Shown: piece by piece, positions 1-13,400 of the stretch
How positions within the stretch are numbered: the first letter of the stretch is position 1
How the letters are laid out: every line of letters starts with the position of its first letter
Assembly (NCBI GenBank): GCA_039621445.1
Contig: CP154957.1
Location: 22,590,761-22,654,760, forward strand
DNA: 64,000 bases
Direction: 5' to 3'
DNA from: Euglena gracilis
Taxonomy: Eukaryota; Euglenida; Euglenophyceae; Euglenales
The notes under the pieces: model-generated
Database searches by the model: none
What the model saw: only the letters and a program-made list of their open reading frames with translations
What the model was told of the DNA's origin: nothing
Made by a program: the position numbers and the translations under genes

Positions 1-276
1 AACAGCAAAGTTGGGGAAATGGAAGGGCACTGAGGAAAATGCCAAAAAAAAGGCGGAAATATGAAAGAAGCAACACAAAAATCGAAAATCACTAAATCCT
101 CAAAAAAAGGCACAAAAAAAAGCACAAGGACTTGAGAAGAAAACGTCAGGAGATCAAAGGAAAAAAAATCTGGCGAACGAGAGAAACCAAGCCAAAACTA
201 GCTTATCAAACCAACGGCTGTGCCTCATCTCATTGGACTGAGTTCCGAACGATGAGCGAGCGACGAGCGACGAGCG

Positions 277-425
277 ATGAGCAAACAGCCAGTGGCACAT
301 GGTCTGAAGGGTCAGGCAACCCCTGGCTGTGACGCCAGCTTCCTTGCACTGGAGGAACAGCATGTCGTACATGTCCTTCAGCCTGGCCTTGAAATCCTGA
401 CCATGAGGCAAAAAGAACTCCTTCA
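277..425 (-). CDS. Probable internal exon, unrecognised protein
   Basis: Reading the minus strand from a possible acceptor at 426-427, a frame stays open for about 49 codons. It has a helix-rich, well-mixed composition, including the segments 'FFLPHGQDFKARL', 'MYDMLFLQCKEAG' and 'CLTLQTMCHWLFAH'. Nothing in it identifies a family. No clean donor is visible because the exon runs into a short GAGCGACGA-type tandem repeat at 251-280. The reading phase does not join directly to the exons at 3258-3675, so whether they belong to one gene is unknown. The call rests on composition and an open frame only. Confidence 0.42.
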
Positions 426-662
426 CTTGGATGTGAATAATATGGCAGCATATGGGGCTATGGGTGCAGCAGATCAAAGCAATGCTCTGTGTAACAACAA
501 AAAAATAAGCCCTGAGTCGACTTTTTTTTGGGTTCGTTGCTCAAAATCTCAGATGGGGTCTTATTTTGGGGGTTCAATTTTTTAGACTTTTTTCTGAAAA
601 TTTCGTCTGGAAGGCCTTCCCCAGGAGGGTCCAGAAATGGGTCCAAAAAGCAGGCTTCACAA

Positions 663-1085
663 TGGGGAAAAAAATACGATAATTTATAAACCCCCCTCCC
701 AAATATAAAGCCCCCCCCCCCAAATGTAAGGCCCCCCAGGGGGTTTGGTTTTGCCGCCCAAATATAAAACCCTCCCTGATGTGGAGCTGGAAGATGATGC
801 CATTCAGCAAAAGTAGAAAAATTCTGGGTGGATGCAACATTCCTTTTCACCAGAAATGCTCCATTTTGGATAAAAATTGCACACATTGGGGGAAAATAGG
901 TAGTACACAATGAAAATTTGGCATAAAATTTGGTATTTGGCCAAATTGAAGGCCGTCGAAGGTCATAGATGCCACCCAAAAAAAGTTTGATTTTATCCCC
1001 CATGTGTAAAGCCCCCCCAAATATAAAGCCGAGGGACTTGAAATCCCGTCCAAATATAAAGCCAGGGGGCTTTATATTTGGGGGG
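663..1085. repeat. Dispersed CCCAAATATAAAGCCCC motif cluster
   Basis: At least six copies of an AAATATAAA core flanked by C-runs (or the reverse complement TTTATATTTGGGGG) occur in both orientations, several next to homopolymer C or G runs. Similar AT-core plus C-run motifs recur near 18.8, 19.5 and 21.2 kb with AAATAATA as the core. Confidence 0.7.
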
Positions 1086-1929
1086 GGGGGGGGTATCACA
1101 CGAGAAACGGTTGAAAACCCAAACAAAAACATTTTGGGGGCAAACTCAGATTTAGGAGTGGGTGTGTATTTCTTTCCAAATATCCCAAGGGGGTCACATT
1201 GGGTGGGGGGGGGGTGCCACTTTTGGCATTTTTGCAGAAAATCAGCTGGTGACGAACCTGCACAAATTTGTTGTGAGACTTTGCGTGGCCACATAATAAA
1301 CACACCCTCCATTTGTGATCGATCTGTGGACTGGGAAAAAAAGCAGCAGAACATTTGGTGTGCGATGAAGCAGCCAGGGTGGAGCTGGATTGCAAAGCGG
1401 GTTGGCTGACCTGTTTGGCGATTTCGCTCCGCCACGTCCCTCTGACAGACCCATCCAGCAGTCGCTCGGTGATCCGGAAATACCGCGACTCCTGCAAACA
1501 GCAGTCCGTTCAAATGGGCTCTTGACGATGATGGGAGCAATCAAGGGACTCCAAATGTCTGAAGTCACATCCCCCTAACGCTACCGGGGGAGGGGGGAGG
1601 TGCCACAACCACCGACAACAGCAGCCGCCCCAAGCGTCGCACGCATTGGGTAACCCACAGGAAGGGGGTTGGTGTGTCCATTGGGCAGGGAGCCAGACCT
1701 CCCTTTGGGCCGCGGGATGGCGGTCCGGTTCATCAAAGTCGATCGCGGCAGTCGTCGATCGGCCCCCTTTCCCGCCTCTCCAGGCAGGGTTGCCCGGAGG
1801 TCAGGCTGCCAGGACGGTGGGGGGGGGGGGGGTTAGGATTTGCAGTCACATCCAAGCACCTGTGGTCATCCAGAGCCCCAGGCCCAGTCACGCCAACAGA
1901 AATCCCAGTCATCCCAACTGCAAGGGATG

Positions 1930-2932
1930 ATGTGTTTATCACTTTTGCCCACTTCTGGCTGCTATTGGGTGCTTTTGGCCCTTTTGGCTACTTTTTGGGC
2001 CACTTTTGGCCACTTTTGGCCTCCTTTGCCAACGTTTGCCCACCATTGGCCACTTTTGCCACTTTTGGCCGATTTTGCCTGCTTTTGGCCACTGTTGATC
2101 TCCTTTGGCAACTTTTGGCCACTGTTGGCTGCTTTTGAACACTTTTTGCGGCTTTTGACTGCATTTGGCCACTTCTTGCTGCTTTTTTATTGGTTTTGGC
2201 CAATCCTTTTTTATTGGTTTTGGCCAATCTTGGCTGCTTTTGGCCATTTCCAGCCGCTTTTGACAGCTTTTGGCAACTTCTGTCTGCTTTTGGGTGCTTT
2301 TGGCCACTTTTTGATGATTTTGACTGCTTTTGGCGTTTCTCTATAATTTGGACTGCTTTTGGTCACTTTTTGCTGCTGTTTACTGCTTTTGGCCACTTTT
2401 TTCCTGCTGTTGACTGCTTTTGGCCACCTTTGGGTGCTTTTGACTGCTTTTGATCACTGTTTGATGCTTCTGACGTTTTTGGCCACGTGGTTAACTTTTG
2501 GCCACCTCTCGCTGCTCTTGACTTCAAAAACAGCAAAAAAAAAAAAACGGTCAAAAGTGGCCAAAAGTGGCCGCCAATAGTGGCCAAAAGTGGGCAAAAA
2601 TAGCCAAAACCAACTAGAACAAATGGCCTAAAAGTGGCCAAAAGCAGCCAAAAAAAGGTCAAAACCGCGCAAACGTGGACAAAAAAAGTGGCAAAAATGG
2701 CGAAAAGCAGTCAAAGGCAGCAAAAAGTAGCCAAAAATGGCCAAACGTGGCCTAAAGTTGGCAAAAATGAGCAAAAATGGCAAACAGTGACCAAAAGTGG
2801 CCAAGAGCAGCCAAAAAATGGTCAAAAGTGGCCAAAAATTGCCAATGTGGCAAAAATGGCCAAAAAAAAATGGCCAAAAACGGGCCAAATTTGCCCAAAA
2901 TGGCAAATAGTGGCCAAAAGTGGCCAAAAAAA
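1930..2932. repeat. Large inverted array of a 10-11 bp TTTTGGCCAC repeat
   Basis: From about 1930 to 2525 the plus strand is a degenerate array of CTTTTGGCCAC-like units. From about 2535 to 2932 it becomes the reverse complement, AAAAGTGGCC units. The two halves can fold into a long imperfect hairpin. Runs of four or more T or A recur about every 10-11 bp, the spacing expected of phased A-tracts in bent DNA. Shorter arrays of the same unit flank 32.69-33.24 kb, again inverted, and occur at 43.66-43.70 kb. Confidence 0.85.
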
Positions 2933-3257
2933 GCCTTTACGCCCAGTCACGGAACCCCACCTGGGGGGTCCTCAAAGCCAGTCACGCCAGTGATGCCCAG
3001 TCACACCCAGTCATTTCATAGCTGCTTGGTCACTTCAAACCAGCTCCAAAAACGGGGTGATTCTGGGTACATCCTCCTTTGGGGCCAAAGGGCCCATCAA
3101 ACGCTTCCGCTCCACCACCATAAATCAACGAAATCATTCGAGAATCATTCCTGGAAGCTTTTTTTAAAAGATAGAAAAGAAATGTATGTGTGGTGTAATG
3201 TTTACGAGGAAATGTATGGTGTGGAAATGTGCCGTGGCAATGCTCTGAGAAAGGGAC

Positions 3258-3675
3258 CCCGCCGCCAGGAACAGGATCGGCACGGCCCGGGGGCCGGGCT
3301 CCACGATCTGGTTGTAGTTCCCCAGCAGGAAGCAGCCCTCCTGGCTGATGACCACCCCCGTCGACAGCTCCGTCAGTGACCGCTCCAGCGTGCCGCCGAC
3401 GTGCGCCGCGTCCTGCCGGGCAGCGTGGGACACCTCTCAAAGGTCAGGCCCAGGGCCACACCCCCCAAACGCCCCCCACCCCTCCCCCCTCCCCCGCCTC
3501 TGGACCACGGCCGCCAGGTCGGCGGCCTGGGGGGGAGCTCCCCCTTGCCCGCCAAAAAGTTCCTGCCCACGGAAAATGTCCAAAGAAGACAGGCAGGGGG
3601 GGGTCCGGGGGGGGGGGGGGGGGCCTCAGCCAGAACGTCTCGTCTGGGGCACCAGGCGGACTCCCAAGTGGGGCT
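3258..3675 (-). CDS. Two probable exons of an unrecognised minus-strand gene
   Basis: Exon 3258-3412 has a CGGCAG acceptor and a GT donor and encodes 51 residues plus two bases. The codons are very GC-rich at third positions, and the stretch includes 'LTELSTGVVISQEG' and 'GNYNQIVEPGPRAVPIL'. A 17-codon candidate exon at 3625-3675 (segment 'TWESAWCPRRDVLAE', CTCCAG acceptor, possible GC donor) joins it in phase 0. The larger exon is convincing from codon bias; the smaller is weaker. They lie downstream of the stop codon of the next gene (4441), so they belong to another gene. I cannot name the family. Confidence 0.5.
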
Positions 3676-4440
3676 CTGGAGGATCCAGCATGGAGGGGGA
3701 GGATCACTTTTTTTGGGTTCAAAGCACATTATCCACTTCGCGAAACAGTTCAATGGGGGAAACGCTTCCCATTGGGGGGGGGGGTAGGAGGACACGGACG
3801 CTTGGGAAAAGAGCACAGGAAGGAAAGGGCAGGGTGGAGGGGTTACACTGGGGCAGGCTGTTGCGCATATGCATCACACCTGACGTTTTTGAAAACCCTG
3901 CGGAACTGGGTGATGTCCTCACGCAAGAACCAAAGCAACCCACCAATATCACTGAAAATTTCAGCAATCATCAGTGCCTTCGTTATATTATGCATTTTCA
4001 TCCTTGCTTTTCTTCTTGTTCATTACCGATGCTGACCTGCACAACCCCGGATGAAGAGGAGTTGATGGAGCACAGAAACAGCAGCATACTCTGAACCCAA
4101 AATCAGGAGGGCAATCCACGACCCTTTGCAGCAAGTCAGTCATGAGGTCACGAGCGAAGGTGTTGCTGGCAAGCACCAACGTCCAACTCCCATTGTTGCT
4201 GGTGTCTTATATTTGAGAACTGAAATTATTCTATGCTCATCACTGTGTTTGAGTTTCAGGGAAATAACATTTAGATTGATAATAACCCAAACAGTACAAT
4301 CAATAAATGAACAAAAATTAAAACAAAATGAATAAGATACAATAGAAAGGATTTCCAATAAGTGCAGACTCCTGAATTTTTCGGTCTTATTTGCATCGAT
4401 CGAAGGGGAAAAAAGCACACAACTAGTCACCCCACTGCTG

Positions 4441-7400
4441 TTAAGGCTTGGTTGCTGGACAAAATCGCATCCTGAAGCAACTCCTGAATGGAGGTAGTGA
4501 AGGAAAGCCATCGAGGACTGTGGCATCGGCTTTAGGTCCAGCCATCGGTTCCTGAAAAGTGCCCATCCATGCACATATCATTTGGGGAGGGGCTCATGCG
4601 CGCACAGCACACACCGGGTCAAGGAAGCTGTTCAGTGCAAACGACTTTGTCTGCCAGAAGTACTGGATGTAGCGAACGTCGCCCGTGAGGGTGAGCAGCG
4701 CCCGGTAGAAAAACGGCGGCAGGTGTTTCCCCACTGCGATCCGTGTGCTGCAGGAGGGGGGGGGGGCAACGGGGCACCAGAGAGTTCAGTTGATCTCTGG
4801 CTTCAGGTTCGTATTGAAAAAACGAGGTGGTCGCTGAGTTTTATCCCTTGATGGGTAAGAAGCAGCTTACCACCGAAGCCCCTCCATTCAGAACCCCTTT
4901 CTTTGGAGAGACCTTCTCGGGGTTTTTTTCTTCCACAAATAAATATCCCATGTAGTCCTGGCTACGTATAAGGGGCATTATTCCTAAAGTAAACAAAAGT
5001 GTGTGTAATGCAAAGCGGGGCTGACGAGTCATCAAAAAAGCCCAAAAACAGAAATCAAGCCACCCTCTGTAACTCTGTATAGCTTGGCTTTTCCAGTGAC
5101 CCCACTGCTAGCCTGAATCTGCTGGCCCTTTTTACATTATTTGGTCATTTTTGCCCCATTTGGCCAAATAAAATTCGAAATTTTCGAAATTTACCCAAAA
5201 ATCAAAGCAAAATCAAAGACAATGTTTAAACACTAAATGAAGCCCTTAGACGGCCCATCTGACTTTGTTTTGGTTTCCCTATAATTCCACACCTGGCCGA
5301 GTTATTACCATTCTTAAGCCATTTGGGGTTGTTTTGGGGGGGAGGTGCAAAAAATCGCGAAATGCAAAAAGTTCTCCAAATGAAGCAAAATCAAGCAAAA
5401 TGCCCAAAGACCTGAACTGAAGCCCTTAAATGCTCTATCTAACAGCCCGCAACTCCATCTGAGCCCGAGATATGGCCAAATTTTGTCCCGAAAAATGCTG
5501 CAGGTTTCTGGCAGTCATTCGAAAAATCCATGACATTTGTGAGGAGAAAAATCCAATGCAAATACACTCCAATCAGTGGGATAGTATCCAGGATGTGCGA
5601 ATTTCTATTAGCCAGTTCAAGCTGTCAAACAGAGAGCAAAAGGTTTAAATGTCAAATTGGACGGGTCATCTATTGGTCAAAAAATCAATCTTTCCAAGGT
5701 TCTTCAAAAAAATGATGGAGAGTCCAAGGAAAGCACGGCAACCTAAAAATAAAGTCCTAGGAATGCCCTATACGCTCGTATTTTGATTTTCCTGCATTCC
5801 GCCGGCCAATACACTTCGGCAAGTCGGCCAATACACTTCGTTGAGCCCCCGGGGGGACTTTTTTCCCTGCATCCAAAACCACTCACCCATTGTTTTCAGA
5901 AAACACACCCCCGCCCACGCCTTTGGCCAGGCCGGACTCACCCATCCCTCACCCACCCCAGGTGGGGGCCCAGTGGCCCCAACCCACCCGAGGGGCAGGG
6001 TCGTGCGGCGTCAAGCGAATCCATGGCCTGGTCCGAGTTATGGTCATCTTTCGGCCCATTTTTGGGCCGTTGGGACAAAAATCGCGAAATACCAAAATAT
6101 CTCCAAAGCCAATTCATGAAAAATGAAATCAATTAGGTAACCTATTGAAACACACGAAACGCCCTATCCAACCGTTTTTTCCAGGATATGGTTTATGCCC
6201 AAAAGCGGGCTTTTTGACTTTCTTTGGCCATTTTTGGCTACAAAATTTATTGTTCTTTTTGTTTTTGTTCCTTTACCTTTTGATATTTGCTTTTTATATT
6301 TATTATATTTTTTATCATTACACACACATATATATCTGTAGTATTATTCTATATAACATATTTTATTATTTTTTAGTCTAACTATAACTATTTTACTATA
6401 ACTATTTTATTCTTCTATATAATATATACATTGCTATATATTACTATTTTTTATTATTTGATTGTTCTTCATTTCGTTTTTTGTGTTTTTTGTGTTTTTT
6501 AATTTTTTGCATTTTATTATTTTCTGATTTTGATTTTTGATTTTTTATGGTTTTACTGTGACACACACACACACACACAAGAAATCTGTTACCATCCAGC
6601 CGCCCTTCGAGAGGGTGAGAATAAAATAGAACTCGTTGACGGGGAGGAGGGGGTACAGGGTTGGAAAAAGGCTGCTGGCGGGCTGGACCCCCCTGGGGGC
6701 GGAGTATAATTTTCTTATGCAACGCCCTGCTGGGTGGTTATAAATGGGGGAGGGGTTTAAAGACTTGGCGGACAGACACCCAGGTTTCAGTAATGAAGAT
6801 GTTCCACAGTCGACGCAAAAGCGGAATCAGGCCCAAGAACGTTGCTCTGTCCATTTCCTATTAATGAAATGATGCAGATGGTGTGCACTGCAAGAAACGG
6901 GATTTTAACAGAGCGCAACCCGTTGTAGCGTTTCTTAATGCACAAACAAAAAATAAGTTATACTTCTGGCAAACTTTCAGTTTTACTTCAAAGCCCAAAC
7001 TCAGCGGAGGCTGTGTTTGTTTCGGACCAAAGAGTTACAGACAGACTTTTTTCTGCAAATACTATGCTGATAATGGGTCCGACACCAGAGTGTGGGATGG
7101 AAGATATTAAATTGAACAAAACACACCTCTGCTCAAATTCAACGAGCTTGCTGGGGTTAATGTCGTATTCCCCAGCCCCGAAAATGTCTTCGAGGCTCTC
7201 CACCTGCAGGCTGTTCAAGCATTCCGTGATGACGGGGCTGGTGTACCATTCCCTGCCAGCAGCCAGTGGGGCAAGGCAGGAAACAAGGGCACTGCAGAGC
7301 CAACCTCGTTGCATCACCATTGGCGTCGCATCGGCATTGCAGCACCGCATCAAACTTCAACTTGGGGATTCAAGCAACGCCGACAAATGTGAGTTTAGAA

Positions 7401-10400
7401 AAAGGAGGCGAGCATCAAAAAGGTACAAGATAATCAAAATAATATTGATGACACCTCCCCCATTGCCAAACCCCCTCATCCCTGAGAAGCATCTCTGTGA
7501 GTGCCACAGGACATACCGCAGCCAGGCTTCTGCATGCTTGCTGCTCCATCGTATGGGCTGCTTGAGGCTCTTGAGTGGCTTTTTCAGCGATACCCAGCGC
7601 AGGCCCTGCACAGCAAACAGTGGCAAGGGAACAAAATGCAACCTTAATTTTAACATTAACTCATCAGAAGCTGCCTGTTGAGGTTTATGAAGTGAATTGC
7701 ACCTCAGATAACCTCTGAAGCAAAAAGGGCCCACCGTACAAACAGCATGGAGACAAGAATGCATTCCTGCCGGCGAGACCGAAAACCGACCTCATACCTC
7801 CCTCTTTGAAGCTCCAAATGCATGGTGTGTTCAACTGCCTTGCAAGACAGTCTGTACAAAGACAGCCGACAAGTGAACCTGCGGCTCAGGCTCGTCAGGT
7901 TTGAACTCATAGTGACCCTCGCCACTCTTGACGACCATGAACTTGTCGTTGGGGTTCCGCCCCAGGGCAACCAAAAAGGCCGTCGTCATGCGGAGCTGGA
8001 AGGGCACCTGGCAGGAGGAACAAAACATCCAACGACTTGGCCCCGGGGAAGGACCACTGGGTTCATCCCCCCTAGGGATACCCATGCGATGTGTCGGGTG
8101 TGCGGAGGGGGATCGCGATGGCGAGGGGCTCCGAGTCTTTTTGTTGTGTGCTGCTGAGGTTTCAAGTGGCCCAAATGTTACGGCGTTTGGTCAATCAGGA
8201 ACCAGCAGTCAATCTGTTGGCGGTGGACGCTGTTGCTCGCGGTTTTGAAATGGCGAAATGCCAAATGGTGCTTTCAAAAAAAAAAGCCACCGGACCTCCT
8301 CCACAGCGACCAAGAGGCAAAAGCAAATGCAGCCACCTACTCAGCTCCTTTCTGTCACCACTATCACCTGGTGCCACGCAGAACAAATTCCTTAACAGTT
8401 GGATTGCCAAACACTCAAAGGAGATGCAACGAGCGACGTTGGACCTGGTTTTGCAGGCTATAGCTGGCCCCGGACTTGCTTGTCGCAGGGTAACCCAGGG
8501 CAAACCCAGCAGTCTGATTGAGGATTGTTTCCAATTCCCTGCGATGGGACAGAAACATTCTATTACTCTCTGTCTCTTGTGGGAAGAAAATTGAGAACCA
8601 AAAGAGAAATTCAACTGATTTTGCATTGAACAAGGGACCACCAGTAGGGCGGGGGGATTAGGCACAAATAAAATTTGGTTCCGATAAAATTTGTGGAGCA
8701 AGAAATTGGGCGAAATCCTTAAAACGGCCGGAAAAATTTGTACGTTTCCATTTTTAAAAAAGGCACATTAGTTACGACACCTCAACAAAAGCACCAAAAA
8801 TTGATACTTCAACTCCAAAATTACACCAAAAATTATACTATTTCTTAACTTTTCTGGAAAATTGGAGTGTTGTCCTGAAAACGGTCTGGAAATGGATGGG
8901 CAATTTTTGATGCACAATGTTATCCTACCACTTAGGCGGCCGGATTCACACTTAAGCCTTTTTCCTTTGGATGCGCGCAATTGCGCAAATGTACCATTTT
9001 TTTGTAACCCCTGGGACCCTGTACCCTGACACCCAGAACACGATTTAAGAACCGTTACACCCATCTATTGGAGGGGATTAACTCCCAGTGGTCTGGTGTG
9101 CATGCTGCTTACTGGGTGACGTTAATAGGGCTGGGGGTGAGACTGGTGCTGATGTACGACAAACGGGAGAGAGGCACTCACCCCTTGTTACGACACTTGG
9201 AAACGGTGCTGACGTGCTGCCTGAACTGGCTGTGAAACTGCCGCCACCGGTGAGAACACACGGGGTCTCATTAGATCACACCACCACAGACACACAGACT
9301 ACGTGAGGCAGCTGTCACGCAATTGATGTGTGTTTATGCGCGCAATTGCGCAAATAAAAACAATTGTGTTTATGGGCGCATTTGCGCAAATATAACGAAA
9401 AACGATGATGTTAAAATGACGTGTTGGTGGGCGCAAATGCGCGCACCAACACATTTGGTGGTGTGCGCATTTGCGCAAATGCGCACACCAACATAGTTAT
9501 GTTTACTTGCGCAAATGCGCCCACCAACATGTACTTTTACTTTCTATGTTAAAAGACACCAATGAGGACCATGACCCTACGAGGTTTAAAAACGTGATGG
9601 ACGTGTTGGTGCGCGCAGTTGCGCAAATAAACACAATTACGTTTGTGCGCGCATTTGCGCAAATGAGCAAACAAACATTTAATACACCGCTTCAAAATGA
9701 TGTGTTTGTAGGAGCCTTAGAGCACACAAACAAAGCTGTGTTTACTTGCGCAAATGCGCGCATCAACACACATCAGTTGTGCGATACCATCTCCTCCTCT
9801 GTGACAGCTGGCGAACGCAACTCCTCACGCCAACCAATGATTTGCACCACAATTACATGCTGATGAAATTTGTGGTGAGAGGTGGTGTGGAGTGTTCACT
9901 GGAACATGGCATGTGGCTGGCCAAAATTTGCCTGTCTCACGTGTGTACATTTGTACTGCTGTTACCCGGCCCACACGACCTGTTGTTTTGGCGTCTTCTG
10001 TTTGGCAGTTAAACATCATGAATTGATGACATGCAAACGACCTGTGACTGTTGGACACCTTTTCTGCAACAGGACTGCGTTACAAGAAGACAAAATTTGG
10101 GACCTGAAATGCCCGGGACGTGTCGGGCCGGAGTCCGTTTTACGGTTTTCTTTGCCATTTTTCCCTCGAAAAACGTAAAAAACACCAGTTTTTGCGCATA
10201 ATTTGGGGGGAGTGGGTCCCACCGCTTTGATGCACCCAATGCAGGGGTAAAGGTTCAACACTTCCTTGCATCCAAAGGAACGGGTGCTTGAGGGCTACCT
10301 CTCTTCGGATGCCGGTTGCCATGCACTGGCACCACGTCATACCCCCAGTCTTACACCCTGGTTGCGGGGTATAACGCGGTCGCTGTGGTGGGTGTCGTTG

Positions 10401-13400
10401 CACCGGGGAAGTGGATGCTGGCCTGTTGGGTGCTGAAGCATCAGCAGCTGATGGGGCTTTAGCAGCGGAGCCCAGGCCGCAGGCCAGCGGCAGGGCCCTT
10501 GGGACCCAAAAATTGGGGCCGGTGGACGTGTACCGTTACTGGGTGGCTATGCAACCACCTTCAAGAGATCCTATGTCTCCATCTTTTGTGGGACCTGTCA
10601 ATGGTCAAAAAACGGCACAATAACACCATATACCGGAGGAGACGGTGTGGTCATTTGCTTTCAACCCATTCAGAAGCCACTAAGGGTAGCAGTAAGAGGG
10701 CCAAATGCAATCGTTTTCTACTGCTCCATTAGTTGTTTATTTTGCGCATTTGCGCGCATCACGTTGTTTGTGGGCGCAAATGCGCAAATAAACATAGTAA
10801 ATTGTGCAGTTTCTTCATGCAGTTTATTTGCGCATTTGCGCCCACAAACAACGTGATGCGCGCAAATGCGCAAATAAACAACATCTGCTGTCAGTGTTTG
10901 ACGGTTGTGTTTCCGTCACACCGTTCTTATTTGTGTTTATGGGCGCAAATGCGCGCACCAAAACAATTATGTTGGTGCGCGCATTTGCGCAAATGCGCGC
11001 ATAAAACATAATTTTTGTTTGTGCGCGCATTTGCGCCCATAAGCTTGCGCCGTTGACAAACAGTGTGATAAACTCACCAACTGGATGGCCCGTCAGTCTG
11101 TACCGTCAGGGCCTCTATGTCACGCAGTTTTTCAACGGCGTCAGTTCATGGGTGCCAAAGCCCAATCCCTGAAGGGCAAAATTGTGTTTATGCGCGCAAT
11201 TGCGCGCATCAACATAAACATGTTGATGCGCGCATTTGCGCGCATAAACACAATTTTGCCCTTCTAGTGTTGGGCTTCCTCTGCTGGGTTCTTTGCCACA
11301 CAACTGGTTCTGTGCATCCCGGGTATAAGCCGGGTGGGAGACACCCGTTCCCCTTTATTCCCTTCATTCCCTGCGGACCCCATTTCATCCCCCCTGCGCT
11401 TCCCTTGACCAACACCCCACACTTACCCTCCTTCCCTTGTGTCCTTGTCGCCGGCTTGGTCACACCACACCCACACCCCCCACCCACGCTTTAACAAACA
11501 GCCCAAAAACACCACACCAAGGCGCCACAAGCAAAGCAGTCCGCAAACACCCAGGACGCACACCGCTGGCAGCTCGGACACACCCGGGGACACAGCCGAA
11601 AGAAGCAACAAGGGCAGTAAAGGTCCCGTTCCTATGGTGCTTTTTTGCGTTTTTTTCCCTTTGGGCCGGCAAGGTCCCGGGGGTTTCGATGTACAAAGTC
11701 CATTTTGACACACCCCAAAAACACCATTTTTCGCCAAAGTCCCGGGGGTCTCCCAGCCAAAAACAGAATTTCGCTCATTTTTTGCACTATTTTGTTCACG
11801 TGTTTTCAAACCCCCCTGACCTTCACAGCCGAAACAAAGCACAATCAAAAAAATCGTGCAAATGCGCAAATAAAAAGAAAAAAGCTTAAGTGCGAATCCG
11901 GCCGCCTAAGTACCATTTTTATTCCTGCCCAATTTTTCACCCATGCATTCAAAAAAAAAACACAAGGCGTCTCGTCAGCCTCAAACCCTCAGCCTCAGCC
12001 TCAAACCCTTGAGGCTGAGGGGATAAACCAAGCCATTCGATATGAGCAACAGGAAAAAAAAATGCAAAAAAATGCAATAATGGGCGTCATGTACATGAAT
12101 TTATTCTGCAGTTTCTTCCTTAAATTCCCTTAGAGCCTTCACCACATTGGAAGTTGATTGTGGTGATTTAACCAGGCTCCCATGCCAGCAATTTTGGGCA
12201 TCTCTTCATCAGTAGTCAACTTTGGTTTCTGGGCTTGGGAAAATAAAATTAATAATATTTTGTTGACACATATATAACTTAATATTTATATATAATTTAA
12301 CATACAGTGTGCCAAGTAAATTTTCAGACCCAAGTGCCAAGCAAATTTTCAGACCCTGCAAAAATCGGAAAAAATGATGGCACCCCACACTCCACAGCAC
12401 CATCCCCAATCACCTCCCAGAGTTGGGAGCACTGGTGGAGGGGTGTTTTGACAGACGGTGTGATTGCAAAGTGCCCGATGGCACCAACGTGGTATTGCAG
12501 AACAGCAGAAATGCAATTTGGCACCGAGTGTCATAAATGTGAAATTTGCTGTTGCACAGGCTTGCACAAACAAACGAGGACTCCGAAATGGATCGCCTTT
12601 GGCGAATTTCAATGGACTTCTCACACACAAAATTTTGTTGAAACTGGTAACCCCATCCACTGTGAACAGTTCAAAGAGACTCAATTTGAGAGCCCAGAAG
12701 GAAAAAACGACTGGGGAGCCCATTTCAAACTGTCAACCCCTCGCACCCCCACCCGGACAGGCAATTGTGCACACAGCAAGCCTGATTCTAGCTGGACTGC
12801 AGTGAATGCGGTTTGCAAAAGCCGTCCTTTTCAAAAATGATGAGTCCAAAGGGTCTTCGGTGGCGCCATCAGGCACTAAGCAGTCACAATCGCCTGTCAA
12901 AGCACCCCTCCACCAGTGCTCTCAACTCTGGGAGGCGATTGGGATGGTGCTGTGGAGTGAGGAGTGCCATCATTTTTTCCGATTTTTTCAGGGTCTGAAA
13001 ACTTACTTGGCACACTGTATATATAATTTAATATTTTGTTGACACATTTTAGTGAAGTAAACATACTGCGGAAGCTTGCCAGGACCTCTGTTTTGTGATT
13101 CTGCTGGTCGGCTGCAGGGCTGTGCGGGAAGGCCTGGTGGGGGGTGGGATCCCCCCTACCTGGGAGGTGGGGGAGGGGTGGGTCAACCCCCCACCACTGC
13201 ACCCGCTCGAAAAAAAAGCTCGGGGGGGCTGGGTCCCCCCGAGCCCCTCCCCTCCAGGCCTTCCCATATTTCAAGGGGCGCCGATTTTTATGTCAAAATT
13301 TTCCTGGGCCAACCCCCCAGCCCACCCCCCTGGGGGGGGGGGGCTTGGCTGGGGGGAACCTACCCACCCCCCCCAGGCCACGAAGCTTAAAACAATATCC

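Larger units (their letters stand above)
433..3257. other. Non-coding stretch with poly-C/G motifs and an inverted A-tract array
   Basis: No convincing exon seen. The stretch holds CCCAAATATAAAGCCCC-type motifs (663-1085), long C and G runs, and the large inverted TTTTGGCCAC array (1930-2932). Long open frames here are by-products of the repeats. Confidence 0.6.
8926..11915. mobile_element. Full-length 2,980-bp inverted-repeat DNA element with 5-bp target duplication
   Basis: The element runs 8931-11910. The left end CTTAGGCGGCCGGATTCAC (8931) is the reverse complement of the right end (to 11910) with one mismatch in the first 27 bases. TACCA lies immediately outside both ends (8926-8930 and 11911-11915), a 5-bp target duplication. 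I found no long reading frame resembling a transposase, so this copy is probably non-autonomous. The interior carries about nineteen palindromic TTTGCGCAAA/GCGCGCAAATGCGC sites in two clusters (about 9.3-9.8 and 10.7-11.3 kb) plus one at each end. It sits in a 5-kb intron. The superfamily is not assigned. Confidence 0.9.

Noticed and set aside
8931-11910. Regularly spaced TGCGCAAATGCGC sites considered as a CRISPR array
   Set aside because: Repeats are too short and degenerate, spacers are irregular, and the two copies share the spacers; the genome is eukaryotic.
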